A stretch of 64,000 nucleotides of DNA from the NCBI RefSeq assembly GCF_000420025.1, contig NZ_ATUD01000006.1:62001-126000 (forward strand), in the 5' to 3' direction. The position numbers and the translations under genes are program-made. Every line of letters starts with the position of its first letter. Position 1 is the first letter of the stretch. The notes beneath the pieces were generated by a model. It did no database searches and was not told the origin of the DNA. It saw nothing but the letters and a program-made list of their open reading frames with translations. Of this stretch, positions 1 to 8,085 are shown piece by piece. The DNA comes from Patulibacter americanus DSM 16676. Its GTDB lineage: Bacteria; Actinomycetota; Thermoleophilia; Solirubrobacterales; Solirubrobacteraceae.

Positions 1-1096
1 GGTCGACCTCGGACCGGCCGATGCCGACGCGCACCGTGGCGTGCCGGGCTCCCGAGTGACGGACGACGTTGGTCGTCGCCTCCTGGACGATGCGGAAGAT
101 CGTCGCGCCGACCGACGACGGGACGGCTTCGGGCTCGCCCTCGACGTGCAGCGTGCAGTCGATCCCGGCGGCGCGCAACGTGGCCGCGAGCCGGGGCAGC
201 GTGTCGAGGCCGTCGGTGGGGCTCGTGGAGGTCTGTGCGTCGTCGCGCAGGACGCCCAGGGCGCCGCGCAGGTCGCGGAGCGCACCGCCCGACGACCGTT
301 TGATGTCGCGCAGCGCCGCCTGGGCGCGCTCGGGATCCCGGGCGGCGAGGTGCGCCGCCGTTCCCGCCTGGATGTTGATCTCCATGATCGCGTGGGCCAC
401 GACGTCGTGCACGTCCCGGGCGATCCGCAGCCGCTCCTCGGTCACGAGCTGCTGGGACCGGGCGTCCATCTCCCGCTCCCGCTCCCGCTCGCGCTCGCGG
501 ACCGACTCCCGGAACGCGCTCCGGGCCCGGGCCCCGTCGCCGCTGACCGCGGCGATGGCGATCAGGAGGCAGTTGAGCGCCAGGACGAGATGGGCGTTGG
601 GCACGTCGCGGGCGAAGACGACGACGGCGGTCACGGTCACCAGCACGCCGACGATCCCTGCGGCGATCGCCCGCCTGCGGTCGGTCCGCTTCGTGAAGGC
701 GTGGACCGCCACCATGGCGGGAAGCACGACCGTGTTGTGCGGGTCCAACGTGACGAGGCACAGGAAGCTCGCGGCCAGCACGACGAGCAGGACGCGCGAG
801 GGCGCGCGGCTCCGCCAGAGCAGGGGGAGGACCGCCAGGGCGACCGCCGGCACCGACGCGGGGCCGATGCCGGTGTCTCCCGCCACGGCCCCGTCGACGT
901 AGAGGACCGCGGCCAGCCCGGCCACGAGCAGGAGCTCCTTGGGGTCGACGGGCACGCTGCGCCGCTGCCGCTGCCGCAGAGCCCGGCCCGCCGCGCCGCG
1001 CGCACGCGCGGCCCAGCGGGGTGCCGCGGTCGTCGACGGCGCTGCCGCGCGGAGTCCGCGGGCGGTGTGGTCTGCGTCTCGGTCCGGTTCGGTCAT
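1..1096 (-). CDS. Sensor histidine kinase, NarL/DesK type (3' end cut by window edge)
   Basis: Membrane sensor kinase that would autophosphorylate on His and pass phosphate to a NarL-type response regulator lying beyond the left edge. About 365 codons are present. After a basic N-terminus come five or six hydrophobic segments (about residues 50-190), then a charged linker rich in Arg-Glu, then the HisKA_3 dimerisation box with RDVHD (His about 230) followed by VVAHAI. The start of the HATPase domain is seen, with the N-box EATTNVVRH; the G-boxes are off the edge. ATG at 1096 gives MTEPDRDADH; an in-frame ATG at 1174, 8 nt after the MMPL stop, is a possible alternative. It lies directly downstream of the MMPL gene on the same strand, so the kinase probably controls or is co-transcribed with that exporter. 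Confidence 0.88.
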   Translation of the reverse strand, partial: MTEPDRDADHTARGLRAAAPSTTAAPRWAARARGAAGRALRQRQRRSVPVDPKELLLVAGLAAVLYVDGAVAGDTGIGPASVPAVALAVLPLLWRSRAPSRVLLVVLAASFLCLVTLDPHNTVVLPAMVAVHAFTKRTDRRRAIAAGIVGVLVTVTAVVVFARDVPNAHLVLALNCLLIAIAAVSGDGARARSAFRESVREREREREREMDARSQQLVTEERLRIARDVHDVVAHAIMEINIQAGTAAHLAARDPERAQAALRDIKRSSGGALRDLRGALGVLRDDAQTSTSPTDGLDTLPRLAATLRAAGIDCTLHVEGEPEAVPSSVGATIFRIVQEATTNVVRHSGARHATVRVGIGRSEVD

Positions 1097-1182
1097 GGCG
1101 GAGGTGCCCGGTCCCGCTCCGCCGCGCCGGGCCTCGCGAAAGGCCGGGCTCGCGACGTGCTCCCGTCGGACCATGATGACCG

Positions 1183-3315
1183 CTACGCGGCCGGCGCCGG
1201 CTCGGCCGGGGCGTCCGGCCCGCGGGCCGGGCCCTCCTCGCTGAGGCCGATGCGGTCGTGCAGCCTGCGCAGCGGTGCGGGCGACCACCAGCTCCAGCGA
1301 CCGAGCCGGGTCATCAGCGCCGGGATCAGCAGCGACCGGACGACCAGGGCATCGAGCAGGACGCCGACGGCGGTGGCCATGCCGAGCTGCTGGAGGAAGC
1401 TGATGTTGGAGGTCATGAACGCGCCGATGGCGATGGCCAGCAGGATGGCGGCGGCGACGATGACGGTCCCGACGCTCTGGAGACCGAAGCTGACGGCCTC
1501 ACGTGCGTGCTTGCCCTCCTCGTGGGCCTCGCGGATGCGGCCGAACAGGAAGATCCCGTAGTCGGTCGACACCGCGAAGATGATCGCGCCGGCGACGAGG
1601 AAGTTCGTGCCGTCGATGCCGCCGTTGGGGGTGTAGTCGAACACGCTGGTCAGGCGGCCCTCGCCGAAGACGAAGGTGATGATGCCGAGCGCCGCTCCGA
1701 CGGTCAGGACGTTCATCGCCAGGGCCATGGCGGGCAGGACCACCGAGCCCGTCATGAGCCAGAGGATCGCGAAGGTCAGCACCGCCAGGAGCACCCCGCC
1801 GAGGAGCATGCGGGAGCTGATGCCGGCCTGCTGGTCGACGAACTCCGCCGCGGCCCCGCCGACGCGCACCTCGTCCCCGCTGCGGTCCCGGATCTGCCGC
1901 ACGAGGTCCTGCGCCTGCGAGGAGGCGGCGTTCCCGGCGATGACGAGGTCGATCTGCCACGTGTCGGCGTTCAGGTTCTTCGGCGGGACCACGGTCTCGA
2001 CGCCCGGCAGCCCCTCGAGCCCGGCGGCGTAGCGGGTCACGGCGGCCTTGTCCGATGCGGGCGCGGTGTAGGCGACGGTCATCGAGTCGGTGTCCTGGCC
2101 GGGGAACTTCGCCAGCTCCTCCGTGACGACCTTGGAGCTCGTGCCCGACGGGATGACGCTGCTGTCGACGGGCGTGAAGTTGGTGTTCAGCGACGGCGAG
2201 GCGACGGCGAGCATGACGATGACGGCGCCCGCGGCGACGATGCCGGGCCGCTTCGTCACGACCTGCGAGACCCGGTACCAGGCGCCGGCGTTCTCGCCCC
2301 GCGGCCGGCGCTTCTTCACGGCCAGCTTGGAGCCCCAGAGGCCCATGAAGGCCGGGGCGATCGTCAGGGCCGCGACCGCCGCGACCACGGCGACGGTGGC
2401 GCCGGCGATGCCCATGGACTTCAGGAAGCCGAGCGGGAACACGATGAGCGTGGCCATCGCGACGGCGACGGTGGCGGCGCTGAAGACCACGGTGCGACCG
2501 GCGCTCGACATCGTCGCGCGGATGGCGTCGACGCCGGGGCCGCGCTTCTCGAGCTCCTGGCGGTAGCGCGTGATGAGGAACAGGGAGTAGTCGATCGCCA
2601 GGCCGAGCCCCAGGCCGACGACGAGGTTCAGCGCGAAGATCCCGAGCCCGTACGCCTCGTTGATGAGGCGCATTACGACGAACGAGCCGAGGACGGTCAT
2701 GACGCCGACCGCGAGGGGCAGGAGCGTGGCGCGACCGCGGAAGAAGATCAGCGAGAGCACGAGCAGGAACGGGAAGGCGAGCAGCTCCGCCGTGGCGAGG
2801 CCGGATCCGACGCCTTCGTCGATCTCGTAGTCGGCCACGACCTGGCCCCCGAGTTCGACGTCGCGCTCCCCGCCGAAGCGCTCGACGACGTCGGCGGCGA
2901 CGTCCGCGTCGACCGCATCGGCCTTCAGGGTCGCGGCTATGAAGGTCTGCTTGCCGTCCTCCGTGACGAAGCCGTCGGCGCCGGTGCTGACGGACGAGAC
3001 GGTCGAGTCGATGCCGGGCCTCGCGGCCAGGGCCTTCTCGAGCTCCGTGATCCGGGCCTGGGCGGCGGGGGCGTCCGCGCCGTCCGGGGTCTGGACGAGT
3101 GCGACGACGCCGGGGCCGTCCTGTGCGCCGGTGGCGGCTTCGATGCGCTCCGTGGCCTGTTCGGAGCCGGAGTTCGGCGGCTGGAAGCCGCCCTCGGCGT
3201 CGAGCACACCGGCGGTCGGCGCGCCGAGGACGGCGGAGACCAACAGGACGGCGAGGAGGAGGAGGAAGGAGCGACGAGGGCGCGCGGCGGCGCGCTCGCC
3301 GAGACGGCTGAGCAT
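1183..3315 (-). CDS. MMPL/RND-family transporter
   Basis: Integral membrane exporter of about 710 residues with the two-fold MMPL layout: one N-terminal helix (RRSFLLLLAVLLVSAV), a large extracellular domain (about residues 30-165), five helices, a cytoplasmic loop, then the same plan again (helix near 360, external domain about 380-515, five more helices). The intramembrane pattern AIDYSLFLITRYR in the first half and STDYGIFLFGRIRE in the second are the family's conserved Asp-Tyr motifs thought to carry the proton relay. Families of this type export lipids, siderophores or drugs; the substrate cannot be told here. ATG 3315 is preferred over an upstream in-frame ATG at 3360 because a purine-rich site (AGAAAGG) precedes it and it removes a basic extension before the first helix. 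Forms an operon with the downstream kinase. Confidence 0.92.
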   Translation of the reverse strand: MLSRLGERAAARPRRSFLLLLAVLLVSAVLGAPTAGVLDAEGGFQPPNSGSEQATERIEAATGAQDGPGVVALVQTPDGADAPAAQARITELEKALAARPGIDSTVSSVSTGADGFVTEDGKQTFIAATLKADAVDADVAADVVERFGGERDVELGGQVVADYEIDEGVGSGLATAELLAFPFLLVLSLIFFRGRATLLPLAVGVMTVLGSFVVMRLINEAYGLGIFALNLVVGLGLGLAIDYSLFLITRYRQELEKRGPGVDAIRATMSSAGRTVVFSAATVAVAMATLIVFPLGFLKSMGIAGATVAVVAAVAALTIAPAFMGLWGSKLAVKKRRPRGENAGAWYRVSQVVTKRPGIVAAGAVIVMLAVASPSLNTNFTPVDSSVIPSGTSSKVVTEELAKFPGQDTDSMTVAYTAPASDKAAVTRYAAGLEGLPGVETVVPPKNLNADTWQIDLVIAGNAASSQAQDLVRQIRDRSGDEVRVGGAAAEFVDQQAGISSRMLLGGVLLAVLTFAILWLMTGSVVLPAMALAMNVLTVGAALGIITFVFGEGRLTSVFDYTPNGGIDGTNFLVAGAIIFAVSTDYGIFLFGRIREAHEEGKHAREAVSFGLQSVGTVIVAAAILLAIAIGAFMTSNISFLQQLGMATAVGVLLDALVVRSLLIPALMTRLGRWSWWSPAPLRRLHDRIGLSEEGPARGPDAPAEPAPAA

Positions 3316-3561
3316 GGGGGCCTTTCTGCTGCGAGGAGAACGCCGCCGGCTGGCGACCACTCCAAGCTACGAAGCGGTCGGAGCGGTGTCGTCGGCCACG
3401 AGAGGTGATCGCGCCTACCTCCATTGGCGTAGTGGAGCGTCGGCGTGTCGTCGCCCACTGAGCCCCGACGAGGCGACCGGGGCTGCCGGTCGCCGTGCGT
3501 CGCGCACGCGCTCCGCGGTGTCCCGGACGACGCCGGTGCCCCGGGTCGAAGTGGGCGGGGA

Positions 3562-3589
3562 GCCGAGCGGCCGCGTGCGGCCGCTCGGC
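3562..3589 (-). terminator. Hairpin terminator of the small secreted protein gene
   Basis: Perfect 13-bp inverted repeat (3562-3574 pairs with 3577-3589) with only GT at the centre, lying 13 nt downstream of the stop of the minus-strand gene at 3602. There is no T-tract, as is usual for high-GC actinobacterial terminators. Confidence 0.6.
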
Positions 3590-3601
3590 CCGCCCGAGCG
3601 G

Positions 3602-3925
3602 TCAGACCGCCTTGGCCGCTTCCTTCACGCAGCGCTTGACGACGCGGTTGTGCGGCGGGGTCTTGTCGCCCTTGGCGACGGCCTTGCCGTACTGGCCGAA
3701 CTCCTTCAGGGTGAGCTCGCGCTGCAGGCACTTCAGCGACGCCTTGCAGAAGACGCGGGCCTCGCGGGCGGAGGCGCCCTCCTTCTTCGCGCCCTGCTTG
3801 CAGCCCTTGAGGTACTCGCTCTGGACCTTGTCGGGATAGCTGGCCGCGAACGCGGGAGCGGCGGTGATGCCGACGGGGACGGCGAAGGCGAAGGTGGCGC
3901 CCAGGAGGGCGAGGCGGCGGTGCAT
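3602..3925 (-). CDS. Small secreted protein with four cysteines, unknown function
   Basis: A 107-residue protein that I do not recognise. It begins with a classic signal peptide (MHRRLALLGATFAFAVPVG, small-residue cleavage region around APAFAAS, so the mature protein starts near residue 28). The mature part is about 80 residues, Lys-rich and mostly helical in character, with four cysteines (GCK, FCK, KCL, RCV) that could form two disulfides outside the cell. A good ribosome site (AAGGACT) sits 6 nt before ATG 3925, supporting the start. It stands alone, flanked by its own hairpin terminator. A small exported structural or binding protein is possible, but no function can be claimed. Confidence 0.72.
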   Translation of the reverse strand: MHRRLALLGATFAFAVPVGITAAPAFAASYPDKVQSEYLKGCKQGAKKEGASAREARVFCKASLKCLQRELTLKEFGQYGKAVAKGDKTPPHNRVVKRCVKEAAKAV

Positions 3926-4047
3926 GGGAGTCCTTGTGCGACGGGATGGGATGCGCCCGGCGCGCCTTCCGGAGTCGCGTCCGGGGACGGCGGGCCGCGT
4001 GCGCCGTCCACCCTATGCGCTGCCGCCTGCGGGATCCAGTCGGGGCC

Positions 4048-4683
4048 TCAGGCCTTCGACGTGGCGATCGTTCCACCCAGGGCCATGAGCACCCCGCCGG
4101 TGACGCGATCCCAGACGCGGCGCACCGCCGGCCGGCGGAGCTGGCTCGCCAGCCGCACCCCGACCAGCACGAGCCCGGCCCACACGACGATCCCGAGCAG
4201 GACGTCGACCACGCCGAGGGCGAGGATCTGGAGCGTCGCCGAGCCCGACGGCTGCACGAACTGCGGGAGGACGCTGGCAAAGAACAGGATCGCCTTCGGG
4301 TTCAGGACGTTCGTCGTGAACGCCTGGACGAAGACGGCACGCAGGACGAGCGGCTCGTCGTCGGCCCGGGGGGTGGCCGCTTCCCGCTCGATCGGCCCTC
4401 CGTGTCGGGTCGACCACACCATGCGCGCGCCGAGCCAGCACAGGTAGGCCGCGCCGGCCAGTCGGATGACCGTGAGGGCGTCGGCGGAGCGCGCGAGGAC
4501 GAGCGAGAGCCCCACGGTGGCGATGGCCACGTGCAGGCACAGGCCCGTCTGCGCCCCCAGCGCCGCCGCGATCCCCGGCCGGCGGCCGCGCGTGGCCGCC
4601 CGCAGGATGATCGCGAAGTCCGGCCCGGGGATCACGTACGCGCCGAGCACGACCCCGACGAACGTCAACCAGTCGATGCCCAT
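4048..4683 (-). CDS. LysE/RhtB-family amino acid exporter
   Basis: A 211-residue membrane protein of the LysE/RhtB family, which exports amino acids or related small molecules. The hallmark N-terminal segment is present: GAYVIPGPDFAIILRAATRG matches the family's PGP signature and following helix, and GIAAALGAQTGLCLHVAIA fits the second helix. About six hydrophobic helices are seen, with the mid-protein FTTNVLNPKAILFF also typical. The length is normal. ATG 4683 (MGIDWLTFVG) was chosen because the upstream in-frame ATG (4770) would add a non-conserved tail to a well-conserved N-terminus. The neighbours give no hint of the substrate. Confidence 0.9.
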   Translation of the reverse strand: MGIDWLTFVGVVLGAYVIPGPDFAIILRAATRGRRPGIAAALGAQTGLCLHVAIATVGLSLVLARSADALTVIRLAGAAYLCWLGARMVWSTRHGGPIEREAATPRADDEPLVLRAVFVQAFTTNVLNPKAILFFASVLPQFVQPSGSATLQILALGVVDVLLGIVVWAGLVLVGVRLASQLRRPAVRRVWDRVTGGVLMALGGTIATSKA

Positions 4684-4886
4684 CGCCGAATGCTCGCACG
4701 TGGACGGCGCACGCTGGGATGTGGGATGGCTGACCTCGGGTGGTGCGCCGCTCTGCCACTCGACACCCACCTGTAGGCGGTGCCGCGGTCCGATCGCTCC
4801 CCGCCGTCTACGGCGTACCGGGCATCCGTCCAGGGCTGGCCGATCGGCGGATGCAGCGCCGCGCGGCCCGTCCGATTACGGTGTCC

Positions 4887-7800
4887 ATGACACAGCGTCC
4901 AACGCGCGGGATCTCGCGCCTCTCTCCTCTCGCGCTCGGCAGCATGGTCGCCTTCGCGCTCACGGTCCCCGCCGTTGCGGCGGCGGACACCCCCCTCCCC
5001 ACCGACGCCGGCCGGATCTCGGTCAGCGACGGCGACTACAGCACCTACTCGGTGTGGCCCGACGGCACGCACAAGCAGGCCGAGTTCTTCGCGAACAGCC
5101 TCCCGTACACGCAGGTCGGCAGCTGGAACTCCGACGGCACGAAGGTCGCCGTCATCGACCCCGCCACGACCACCGACGCGTACGTCTTCGCCGACGGCAA
5201 CCCGAGCCCGATCCAGACGCTCCCGCACACGGCGAACCAGGAGTTCATCTACGACGCCGCGCTGAGCCCCGACGGCACGAAGATCGCCACGTCCACGGAC
5301 CAGGGCGTCATCATCCGCGGCAACGGCGTCGCCTCGACCATCTTCGCTGAGGACGCCGGCCGCATCGCCTGGTCCGGCGAGGGCGCCAACGGCACCATCG
5401 TGTGGGACGACAAGCCGTCCGCCGACGACGGGAACGGCATCCCCGGCGGCGACCTTCCGGGGGCTCCGTCCTCCGGCGACGTGGGCGACGGCGGCATCTG
5501 GGTCAGCGTGAACGGCGGCCAGCCGTACGCGGTCTCCACCGACCCGCTGGCCGACAGCCCGTCGATCTCGCAGGACGGCAGCATCATCGCCTTCTCGGCA
5601 CCCGACGGGACGGGCCTGCACCGCGACATCTTCTACGTCGACATGACCGAGCAGAGCCCGACGCCGCACAAGCTGCTGTCGAGCACGCCCGGCAACGACG
5701 ACATCACCGCCGTCTCGCCCGACGGCACCCGCATCGCGTTCGTCAGCAACGGCGGCGAGAAGATCGTCTCCACCGACCTCGCCGGGGGCAGCCTCCAGAC
5801 GATCGAGACGCTCGGGCAGAACAGCCTGGTCAGCACCATGGCGTGGCAGCCGACCGTCAAGGCGGCGGCGGGTACGGTCTCGATCAACGGCACCGCCGAG
5901 GTGGGGCAGACCCTCTCGATCACCGGCGCCGCCGCCAGCGGCGCGCAGCCGCTGACCACCGCGTACCAGTGGCAGCGCTGCCCCGACACCCCCGGCGCCG
6001 TCTGCGTCGACATCCCCGGCGCGACCGCGTCGACGTACGGGCTCACCGCCGACGACAAGGGCCACACCGTCCGGGTCAAGCGCACCGCGACCAACGCCGG
6101 CGGCACGGACACCGTCACGTCCGGGATGACCGCCAAGGTCATCGCCCCCGGCGAGACCCCGGAGCCGGCCGACACCGCGAAGCCGGACCCCAGCACCTAC
6201 ACCGGCGTCCCGGCCCTGTCCGACCCGGACACCACCCCGACGTTCGCGTGGGAGGGCTCCGAGCCCGGCGGTACGTTCCAGTGCCAGATCGTCGGCGACC
6301 TGGCGGCGGCGCCGCTCGATCCCGACGCCCCGACCACCCCGTGGACGGACTGCACGTCGCCGTACACGACGCCGGAGCTGGCCCCGGGCCTGCACCTCTT
6401 CCGCGTCCGCCAGGTCGACGACGCGGGCAACATCGGCGACTACGACGAGTACGAGTGGACCGTCGCGGCGCCCGCCGACCCGGACCCGGACCCGCAGGAC
6501 ACCACCGGCCCGCTGCAGCCGACGCTCACCGCGTCGCCGAAGAAGCTCGGCAACGACCCGACGCCCACGTTCGCGTGGACCGGTGCCGAGGACGGCGGGA
6601 CGTTCGAGTGCAAGCTGATCCAGGGCGCTACGGAGTCCGACGACGACAGCTGGGTCGCCTGCACCTCGCCGTACACGGTGCCGGTCACCCTGCCCGACGG
6701 CCCCTACACGATGTCCGTCCGCCAGGTTGACGCCGCGCAGAACCCGGGTCAGGTCCGCAGCTTCGAGTTCCAGGTCGACACGCACGCGCCGGACGAGGTC
6801 GTCCTGCTCGAGACGCCGATGCTGACCACGCCGCTCACCACGGCCACGTTCAAGTTCCGCGCGCCCGCCGCGGGCGGCACGATGGAGTGCCGTCTCGACG
6901 CGCCGGAAGACGACAACGCCGTCGGCGCGACGTGGCAGGAGTGCGGCTCCCCGGTCGAGCTGACGAACCTCGTCGTCGGCAAGCACACCTTCGAGGTGCG
7001 CGAGGTCGACAAGGCCGGCAACCCCAGCGCCCCGGGCGTCTGGAACTGGAAGGTCAGCGCCCCCGTCGTCGTCGAGGAGCCCAAGCCGGAGCCGCAGCCG
7101 CAGCCCGAGCCGAAGCCCGAGCCCAAGCCGGAGACTCCCGCCCCGGTCGAGCAGACGCCGGTCGTCGAGACCCCGGCGAAGCCCGCCGAGGCGCCGAAGG
7201 TCGTTGCGGTCCCGGCGGCCAAGCCGGCCGCGGCGAAGGCCCCGGCCCTCACCGCCACGATCGGCGGCACCAAGTCCGGCTCGGGCGGCCGCGGCACCTC
7301 CTCCGCCGCGACCATCGAGGTCGCCAAGGAGTCGGTCGGCGTCGGCTGCTCGATCACGGGCACCGTCCTGAAGTCCTGCAAGGTCGACCTGTACGCGCCG
7401 AAGGCGTCCGGCGCCAAGACGCGGGCCGTGGCGGTCGGGGCGAAGCCGCGGGCCGCGGCGGTCGAGCAGGTGCTCGTCGGCACCGGCACGTACGAGGCCA
7501 AGAACGGCTCGGCGAAGATGGACGTCCGGATCGAGCTCAACGCGACCGGCAAGGCGATGCTGCGGGCCAACCCGGCGGGCCTGAAGGTCACGGTCAAGAT
7601 CAGCGGCAAGCCGGTCTCCGGCCCGGCCCTGAAGGCCACGGGCGTCGCGAAGCTCGTCACCGACCGCGCGTCGGCGACGGTCGGCGGCTTCGCCGTCAAC
7701 TCGGCGCAGCTCACCCCGGCCGCCCAGCGCCAGCTCCGCACCCTGGCGAGGTTCGGCAAGGCTGCCTCGGTGCATTGCGTCGGCCACACGGACGGCTCGA

Positions 7801-7994
7801 CCGACGACGCCGACTACCTGCAGCGCCTCGGCGAGCGCCGCGCGAAGGCTGTCTGCGGCTACCTCGTCAAGTTCGGCGTGAAGGCCGGCAAGCGGACCCT
7901 CGTGTCGAAGGCCGACACCGTCCCGGCGTCGACCAACACGACGAAGGCCGGCCGCGCGCAGAACCGCCGCGTGCAGGTGACGCTCGTCCGCTAG
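4887..7994 (+). CDS. Secreted beta-propeller / Ig-like repeat protein with C-terminal OmpA-like domain
   Basis: A 1035-residue exported protein. Order: signal peptide (LGSMVAFALTVPAVAAADTP); a TolB/WD40-like propeller (about residues 35-325) with repeated blades of the form SPDGTKIA, SPDGTRIAFVSNGG and ISQDGSIIAFS; an Ig-like region near 330-425; three Cys-containing Ig-like repeats (about 435-725) each ending in a pattern like VRQVDDAGN; a Pro/Glu/Lys-rich linker (EPKPEPQPQPEPKPEPKPE); a Gly/Ser/Ala-rich region; and an OmpA-like domain (last about 105 residues) with GHTDGS, RLGERRAKAV and AQNRRVQVTL, the features used to bind peptidoglycan. It is probably anchored to the wall by the OmpA domain while propeller and repeats are exposed. 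Start: ATG 4887, directly before the signal peptide. The binding partner is unknown. Confidence 0.85.
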   Translation: MTQRPTRGISRLSPLALGSMVAFALTVPAVAAADTPLPTDAGRISVSDGDYSTYSVWPDGTHKQAEFFANSLPYTQVGSWNSDGTKVAVIDPATTTDAYVFADGNPSPIQTLPHTANQEFIYDAALSPDGTKIATSTDQGVIIRGNGVASTIFAEDAGRIAWSGEGANGTIVWDDKPSADDGNGIPGGDLPGAPSSGDVGDGGIWVSVNGGQPYAVSTDPLADSPSISQDGSIIAFSAPDGTGLHRDIFYVDMTEQSPTPHKLLSSTPGNDDITAVSPDGTRIAFVSNGGEKIVSTDLAGGSLQTIETLGQNSLVSTMAWQPTVKAAAGTVSINGTAEVGQTLSITGAAASGAQPLTTAYQWQRCPDTPGAVCVDIPGATASTYGLTADDKGHTVRVKRTATNAGGTDTVTSGMTAKVIAPGETPEPADTAKPDPSTYTGVPALSDPDTTPTFAWEGSEPGGTFQCQIVGDLAAAPLDPDAPTTPWTDCTSPYTTPELAPGLHLFRVRQVDDAGNIGDYDEYEWTVAAPADPDPDPQDTTGPLQPTLTASPKKLGNDPTPTFAWTGAEDGGTFECKLIQGATESDDDSWVACTSPYTVPVTLPDGPYTMSVRQVDAAQNPGQVRSFEFQVDTHAPDEVVLLETPMLTTPLTTATFKFRAPAAGGTMECRLDAPEDDNAVGATWQECGSPVELTNLVVGKHTFEVREVDKAGNPSAPGVWNWKVSAPVVVEEPKPEPQPQPEPKPEPKPETPAPVEQTPVVETPAKPAEAPKVVAVPAAKPAAAKAPALTATIGGTKSGSGGRGTSSAATIEVAKESVGVGCSITGTVLKSCKVDLYAPKASGAKTRAVAVGAKPRAAAVEQVLVGTGTYEAKNGSAKMDVRIELNATGKAMLRANPAGLKVTVKISGKPVSGPALKATGVAKLVTDRASATVGGFAVNSAQLTPAAQRQLRTLARFGKAASVHCVGHTDGSTDDADYLQRLGERRAKAVCGYLVKFGVKAGKRTLVSKADTVPASTNTTKAGRAQNRRVQVTLVR

Positions 7995-8023
7995 CGCGGA
8001 GGACCGCCCACCCCGGCCGGATC

Positions 8024-8051
8024 GACGGGCCGCCTCGAGGGGCGGCCCGTC
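8024..8051. terminator. Hairpin between convergent genes
   Basis: An 11-bp perfect stem (8024-8034 with 8041-8051) around a 6-nt loop, 30 nt past the stop of the OmpA-domain gene and 35 nt past the stop of the convergent GMC oxidoreductase gene. It is placed to terminate both transcripts. Confidence 0.6.
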
Positions 8052-8085
8052 GGGGTTCTCGGGTGCGCGATCGGTTCGTCGAGGC

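Noticed and set aside
3417..3437. CTCCA-N9-TGGAG inverted repeat upstream of the MMPL gene
   Set aside because: Arms of only 5 bp with no clear promoter context; it could be a regulator site but is not distinguishable from chance.
4877..4882. TACGGT as a leaderless -10 box for the OmpA-domain gene
   Set aside because: Only 4 nt separate it from ATG 4887, too close for transcription to begin at or before the start codon.
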